DNA from: Sulfuriflexus sp.
GTDB lineage: Bacteria; Pseudomonadota; Gammaproteobacteria; AKS1
Direction of reading: 5' to 3'
Assembly (NCBI GenBank): GCA_023134145.1
Contig: JAGLUW010000019.1
Span: 36,796-100,795, forward strand
DNA: 64,000 bases
The translations under genes and the position numbers were made by a program. Below, in pieces: positions 63,015-64,000 of this stretch (within the stretch, counting starts at the first letter, position 1; each line of letters begins with the position of its first letter). Under the pieces are notes generated by a model. The model saw only the letters and a program-made list of their open reading frames with translations. It was not told where the DNA came from and made no database searches.

Positions 63015-63883
63015 TATTTTTTATGAATATTTTTATGACAAGGATCACACAAAATTGCCGTGTTTTTTGAGTTAGTACGACCTCCATCAGCATGTCTTTT
63101 GATATGATGACCTCGCGCTTCGTCGACGCTAATTTTTTTTCCGCAACCCTCACATTTGCCACCTCTATCATTTAGCAGACTACCTTTTTTCTTTTTACTC
63201 AACACTCGTATTGGATCACGTTCACTAGGTGGAACAGAACCTTTTCCCCTTGGAGGTTTTGGTAAGCCTGTTTTCTGTGTAAGTTTCCTAGCTATCTTTG
63301 CACCAGGCAATATTGATGCTACAGCCGATACTCCTAACTCCTGAGCAGCACCCAGTGCTCCTCCTTGCTGATACGCATTGTATGTATCGTAGGCTGTGAT
63401 CCCTGCATCAATTGCTTTTATCGCCACAGGTATTAGCAGCAGGATTGGCAGTCCCCCATCCGGATCTACATACTTATACGGATTATTATTAGCATAAGCG
63501 TAACGATTGAACATCTGTAGGTTATCTTCATCAAACCCAATCGGATCAATCGCCATAAACCGACCAATAACCGGATCATAATGCCGCGCCCCAGCATAGA
63601 CGAAACCCGTTTCTTTATCTTCTGGGTGACCAGTAAACCAACGTGTATTGGTATCACTCTCTGATTGTTTACGAATCCGCTCACCGTAGGGCTTGTAATC
63701 TTCCTTCCATAACAGTGCACCACTTTCATCAGTCCCCGCCACCGGCGAGCCCAGACCATCGTTATGATAGTAGGTTATTTTTTCAATTGAATACGTTGGC
63801 TGAACACCCAGAGCAAAAAGCAACAGGCCGCTAGCAATAATCTTTGAGCATTTTAAAAGAATCACTGTCATTTTATTTTTCAT
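63014..63883 (-). CDS. short Rhs-core protein with C-terminal HNH nuclease
   Basis: 289 residues from the ATG at 63883 (GGAG five bases upstream). A signal peptide (cut near TYS, about 31) precedes a lone Rhs core (YYHNDGLGSPVAGTDESG ... GARHYDPVIGRFMAIDPIGF, then NRYAYANNNPYKYVDPDG). The C-terminus is an HNH nuclease (CEGCG, GHHIKRHADGG, CDPCHKNIHKK). It is a toxin-bearing Rhs tip without the usual long YD-repeat barrel. Immunity gene follows directly. Longer frames upstream read another gene's Ser/Asp repeat out of frame. Confidence 0.85.
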   Translation of the reverse strand: MKNKMTVILLKCSKIIASGLLLFALGVQPTYSIEKITYYHNDGLGSPVAGTDESGALLWKEDYKPYGERIRKQSESDTNTRWFTGHPEDKETGFVYAGARHYDPVIGRFMAIDPIGFDEDNLQMFNRYAYANNNPYKYVDPDGGLPILLLIPVAIKAIDAGITAYDTYNAYQQGGALGAAQELGVSAVASILPGAKIARKLTQKTGLPKPPRGKGSVPPSERDPIRVLSKKKKGSLLNDRGGKCEGCGKKISVDEARGHHIKRHADGGRTNSKNTAILCDPCHKNIHKK

Positions 63884-64000
63884 AACTACTCCAACTACTC
63901 CAACCATCATGTTCACCATCTGAATCACTCGAACTATCTGAGTCATGAGAATCATCTGAATCACTCGAACTATCAGAGTCATGAGAATCATCTGAATCAC
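63873..64000 (-). CDS. C-terminal end of a Ser/Asp-repeat protein (partial)
   Basis: The last 41 codons of a gene that continues past the right edge. It is a Ser/Asp/His-rich repeat (36-base unit DSDDSHDSDSSS, twice) ending GWSSWSSYEK then TAA. The stop lies 11 bases inside the Rhs gene. Codons for Ser vary less than expected by chance between the two units, so the repeat is recent. Probably the end of an acidic, possibly calcium-binding or secreted protein; identity unknown. Confidence 0.55.
   Translation of the reverse strand, partial: DSDDSHDSDSSSDSDDSHDSDSSSDSDGEHDGWSSWSSYEK

Noticed and set aside
63884..64000. N-terminal extension of the Rhs gene reading a hydrophobic Met/Ile/Val repeat
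   Set aside because: The same bases in another frame give a coherent Ser/Asp repeat ending in a stop, and GGAG supports the ATG at 63883.

Overview
This 64 kb window is a chromosomal segment of a gammaproteobacterium with moderate-to-low GC. The first ~47 kb is a nearly unbroken block of conserved housekeeping genes in an order familiar from Gammaproteobacteria (rpoS-nlpD-pcm-surE-truD; ispF-ispD-ftsB-eno-kdsA-pyrG; tilS-accA-dnaE-rnhB-lpxB-lpxA-fabZ-lpxD-skp-bamA-rseP-dxr-cdsA-uppS-frr-pyrH-tsf-rpsB; map-glnD). The outer-membrane, lipid A, NlpD and RpoS genes mark a Gram-negative didermic cell. I cannot name the genus from sequence reading alone; a marine Methylophaga- or Thiotrichales-like lineage is only a guess.

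Layout. 1-0.7 kb: start of an AlaC-type aminotransferase divergent from a Mth938-like gene. 0.7-3.4 kb: a tightly coupled five-gene operon (membrane proteins, DUF4166, DUF2269, NAD-dependent epimerase), followed by a membrane-anchored AraC-type regulator. 4.7-35.5 kb: the minus-strand core covering stress sigma factor, protein repair, isoprenoid (ispD, ispF, dxr, uppS), cell division, glycolysis, KDO and lipid A synthesis, fatty-acid initiation, replication, BAM and periplasmic chaperone, and translation factors. Many of these genes overlap by 1-14 bases. RpsB carries an unusual lysine/threonine/alanine repeat tail. 35.8-44.5 kb: map-glnD, a flap-endonuclease-like gene and a 1295-residue FAD/iron-sulfur oxidoreductase. 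44.5-47 kb: a btuFCD-type cobalamin/iron-chelate uptake operon.

From 47 kb onward the window is accessory. It starts with a secreted protein built of 267-bp tandem repeats behind what looks like a class II CRP promoter. Next comes a minus-strand group with two lipoproteins, an HPr-kinase-like/PqqD fusion and a small Tat-signal peptide with a Ser-Pro-Val repeat, which together look like a peptide-modification locus. An orphaned nucleotidyltransferase antitoxin follows, with a truncated HEPN partner and a large palindromic operator. Two secreted proteins (one a beta-trefoil lectin) sit among REP-like palindromes. The ydbH-ynbE-ydbL envelope lipid-transport operon lies at 56.6-59.5 kb.

The right end (60-64 kb) is mobile-element territory. 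It holds a truncated tyrosine recombinase, a coupled trio led by a TIGR04255-family gene, and a 45-bp 3' fragment of tRNA-Arg(ACG) that looks like an attachment-site scar. To the right of that scar lie a short Rhs protein with its own signal peptide and an HNH nuclease tip, its DUF4262-like presumed immunity gene, and the end of a Ser/Asp-repeat protein that runs off the window.

Most product calls rest on recognisable motifs and conserved gene order. Start sites were chosen from ribosome-binding sites and overlap with neighbours where the longest reading frame was implausible.
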